Source: Deltaproteobacteria bacterium UBA1386 (lineage in GTDB: Bacteria; Desulfobacterota; Syntrophorhabdia; Syntrophorhabdales; Syntrophorhabdaceae). Taken from it: DNA of 61,672 nucleotides. The DNA is taken from assembly GCA_002305765.1 (NCBI GenBank), contig DBQU01000026.1:1-61672 (forward strand), read 5' to 3'. The notes beneath the pieces were generated by a model. The model saw nothing but the letters and a program-made list of their open reading frames with translations. It had not been told where the DNA came from and searched no databases. Positions 59,738 through 61,672 of this stretch are shown here, one piece after another; the stretch's first letter is position 1, and the number at the start of each line of letters is the position of its first letter. The position numbers and the translations under genes were made by a program.

Positions 59738-60157
59738 CCGGGGGAAAACGTATTTCGCTAACGAGATGCTCCCTCGCAGCCTCCCGAAAAAGAGGCAGAA
59801 TTCCTCCTGGTCCTTTCCCCTTATGACGTGGTTCAGGAATGTGAGGCGGGAGGCTGCCTTCTCGATCTGCGTGACGAGCTGTTGGCTCCTCCTGGATTCA
59901 TCGATGAAGGTGCGGCAGAGGCCCTTCGAGAAGAGCTCCGGCGGTCGTCACAGCCGAGTGTCTTCGCCTGTATGATTTCTCTTGTAATACATATAAAATT
60001 GTAGAACAATGAGGCCAATGAGGAAGTTTCCTCCCCGTTGTATCTGAATGGTACAACAGCAGAGGTCCCCGCCCGTGCGGCGGGGAGTTGTCAGAGTTCG
60101 CACACCTGAGACCATCAACCGCGACAACCCGGGTAACGGAGAGGCTGTGCAGCCGAT
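59738..60157. other. Intergenic region with possible gene remnant and AT-rich promoter-like tract
   Basis: On the minus strand, 59750-59945 is open in one frame and encodes a plausible helical stretch (RTFIDESRRSQQLVTQIEKA, then ASRLTFLNHVIRGKDQ) without a start codon. It may be a degraded gene or chance. An AT-rich tract with TATAAAATT lies at 59988-60000. No intact gene is supported. Confidence 0.3.
60066..60086 (+). promoter_or_regulatory. Perfect 8-bp hairpin in the leader of the repeat protein gene
   Basis: TCCCCGCC and GGCGGGGA flank a 5-base loop. There is no T run. It may be a leader structure; no known riboswitch core could be matched around it. Confidence 0.4.
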
Positions 60158-61672
60158 ATGAGAAAAAGCTCGGCCATGATGGCGGTTCTGCTCACAGGCC
60201 TCCTGTCCTGCACGGTCGCTCACGGAGGGACCGTCTGGGACGGCGCGGGGGGGAATACCAACATCAACACGGCCGGCAACTGGGATGACAACGTCAACCC
60301 TCCCTTTGACGGCACCGTGTCCGTGGCATTCGGGACAGGCGGGTCCACGGCCACCATAAACACCAATGTCAGTTTTCTCGGCCTTATCTTCAACCGTGAC
60401 AGCAATTTTACCGTTGCGGCAGGCGCCGGGACCCTGACCATCGGGGCGGGGGGCATCGATGCAGCCATTCCCGGCACCACATCACGGACCTACACCATCA
60501 CCGAGAGCGTGTTCCTCGGTGCGGACCAAACGTGGACGGCAACGAACAACGGCGCCGGGACGACGGCCCTGACCGTAAGCGGTGCGGTGTCAGGGACTGG
60601 CCGTAACCTCGCGGTGGCAGGCACGGGCGCGACGAACATCTCCGGTGTCATCGGCACCGGTTCGGGCAGCCTAACGAAGACGGGTACCGGTGTTCTCACT
60701 CTCACGGGAACGAACACGTACTCAGGGGGCACGGCGCTGCTCGACGGGACACTCAGGGTGGGGAACAACTCTGCGTTCGGCACGGGCACGCTCACGATCG
60801 CCGGCGGCACCCTTTCTTCGTCCTCGGGAACGGCCAGAACGATAGCCAACGACATCGTGGTCGGGGCCGACTTCATCCTCGGCCAGTCATCGGGCGGCAC
60901 CGGCGCGCTCACGCTCACCGGCGCCATGGACCTCGGAGGCGCGGTGCGGCAGATCACCGTCAATAATTCGGCGGATACCATCTCGGGTGTCATATCGGGG
61001 ACCGGCGGCATCACGAAGGCAGGCACGGGTACGCTCACGCTCTCGAATGCCAACACGTATTCGGGGGGAACGACCCTTTCATCGGGGATACTTCTCGCTG
61101 GTGACGATGGCGCGTTCGGCACGGGCACGCTCACGATCGCCGGCGGCACCCTTTCTTCGTCCTCGGGAACGGCCAGAACGATAGCCAACGACATCGTGGT
61201 CGGGGCCGACTTCATCCTCGGCCAGTCATCGGGCGGCACCGGCGCGCTCACGCTCACCGGCGCCATGGACCTCGGAGGCGCGGTGCGGCAGATCACCGTC
61301 AATAATTCGGCGGATACCATCTCGGGTGTCATATCGGGGACCGGCGGCATCACGAAGGCAGGCACGGGAACCCTGACGTTGTCGGGGAACAACGCCTATT
61401 CCGGCGGCACCACCGTCAAGGCAGGAAGACTGAGCGTAGAGAGCGACAGCAACCTGGGGGATGCGTCAGGGGGGCTCACCTTCGCTGGCGGGACCCTCCA
61501 GATGACGGGGAGCTTTGCCAGCGGCAGGGATGTGACCCTCAATTCCGGAGGTGGTACCTTCGATACCAACGGTTATGACCTGACCATGTCAGGCGGCATG
61601 ACAGGCGTTGGCACCCTGACCAAGACCGGCTCGGGGACCCTCACCCTTACGGGAACGAACACCTACACGGGC
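60158..61672 (+). CDS. Autotransporter-associated beta-strand-repeat surface protein (N-terminal part, runs off the window)
   Basis: The frame is open from ATG 60158 to the last base (505 codons, no stop). A signal sequence (about 5-20, ending LLSC or VAHG) precedes a Gly/Thr/Ser/Asn-rich passenger. It carries repeated motifs of the passenger-associated transport repeat: LTKTGTGVLTLTGTNTYSGG at about 170-189, ITKAGTGTLTLSNANTYSGG, and TLTLSGNNAYSGG. Such proteins are exported beta-helix adhesins, often with a C-terminal autotransporter barrel, which would lie beyond the window. A perfect 257-bp direct repeat is inside. Confidence 0.85.
   Translation, partial: MRKSSAMMAVLLTGLLSCTVAHGGTVWDGAGGNTNINTAGNWDDNVNPPFDGTVSVAFGTGGSTATINTNVSFLGLIFNRDSNFTVAAGAGTLTIGAGGIDAAIPGTTSRTYTITESVFLGADQTWTATNNGAGTTALTVSGAVSGTGRNLAVAGTGATNISGVIGTGSGSLTKTGTGVLTLTGTNTYSGGTALLDGTLRVGNNSAFGTGTLTIAGGTLSSSSGTARTIANDIVVGADFILGQSSGGTGALTLTGAMDLGGAVRQITVNNSADTISGVISGTGGITKAGTGTLTLSNANTYSGGTTLSSGILLAGDDGAFGTGTLTIAGGTLSSSSGTARTIANDIVVGADFILGQSSGGTGALTLTGAMDLGGAVRQITVNNSADTISGVISGTGGITKAGTGTLTLSGNNAYSGGTTVKAGRLSVESDSNLGDASGGLTFAGGTLQMTGSFASGRDVTLNSGGGTFDTNGYDLTMSGGMTGVGTLTKTGSGTLTLTGTNTYTG
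60773..61368 (+). repeat. Perfect 257-bp direct repeat inside the surface-protein gene
   Basis: Bases 60773-61029 recur without a difference at 61112-61368, an offset of 339 bases (113 codons), so the reading frame is kept. The lack of even silent differences points to recent duplication or gene conversion, or to an assembly artefact. Confidence 0.92.

Noticed and set aside
60061..60150. TPP or cyclic-di-GMP riboswitch upstream of the surface protein
   Set aside because: Words such as CTGAGA and GGCGGGGA occur, but the remaining conserved cores of either riboswitch are missing.
60490..61392. 300-codon minus-strand Pro/Val-rich frame with internal repeats
   Set aside because: It mirrors the repeat structure of the plus-strand surface protein, which has a signal peptide and known repeat motifs.

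Overview
The window looks like a chromosome segment from a GC-rich, strictly anaerobic, Gram-negative bacterium of the deltaproteobacterial/Syntrophorhabdus-like kind. This is an inference from gene content: a four-subunit benzoyl-CoA-reductase-type enzyme, an ADP-forming acyl-CoA synthetase, a MetFV-HdrABC-MvhD-type Wood-Ljungdahl module, a multiheme cytochrome c, and at least one clear selenoprotein. No rRNA, tRNA, CRISPR array, phage or insertion sequence was seen. The left edge cuts an upstream gene and the right edge cuts a long repeat-rich surface protein.

Layout. 1-16.7 kb is mixed metabolism and housekeeping: HEAT-repeat membrane protein, acyl-CoA synthetase, type III glutamine synthetase, exported sugar dehydrogenase, hydroxyacid dehydrogenase, Cache protein, HNH protein, fructose-1,6-bisphosphatase, serine hydrolase, CARDB protein, DEAD-box helicase, PC4-like protein and GGR-type flavoprotein. 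16.8-21.7 kb is an aromatic-degradation island: a textbook sigma-54 promoter, a small unknown protein with two FGCxP half-repeats, a sigma-70 promoter with an inverted repeat, then genes in the bcrC-B-A-D (bzdN-O-P-Q) order. 23.9-29.3 kb is an SOS mutagenesis cassette (dnaE2, DUF6504-like gene, imuB, divergent lexA) with two GAAC-N4-GTTC-type boxes. 29.3-32.4 kb holds an exported SOD, a rhodanese and an 11-heme cytochrome c interrupted by an in-frame UGA with a bacterial-SECIS-like hairpin. 33.7-37.7 kb has an HD protein, an OB-fold/thiolase pair behind ruvX-mltG, and a GNAT gene. 38.2-43.4 kb is the mreB-mreC-mreD-mrdA-rodA shape operon, followed by a SurA/PpiD-like chaperone, tsaD and rsmA. 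46.8-55.4 kb is hdrC-hdrB-HTH-hdrA-mvhD-metV-metF on the minus strand; hdrA is a 1466-residue HdrA-GltD-HdrA fusion and mvhD needs UGA read as selenocysteine. 55.5-61.7 kb has a Memo-like protein, an anti-sigma-type ATPase, a lipoprotein, yjbQ, a DUF4143-type ATPase and the truncated autotransporter-repeat protein.

How the parts fit (inference): aromatic acids would be reduced as CoA thioesters by the BCR-type enzyme, cut by thiolase, and conserved as ATP by the acyl-CoA synthetase. The Hdr/MvhD/MetFV complex and the cytochrome/rhodanese pair would handle low-potential electrons.

The most unexpected features are the UGA-interrupted cytochrome gene and a set of about eleven intergenic inverted repeats. 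The arms of each repeat are built from a short word (GTTCAAG, CCTGAAA, TTTTAAG, GGTCCTATA, GGGTTGCG and others) that differs between loci, usually next to an AAAGACSGT-like end. They lie in convergent, tandem and even divergent spacers and twice inside the hdr-met operon.
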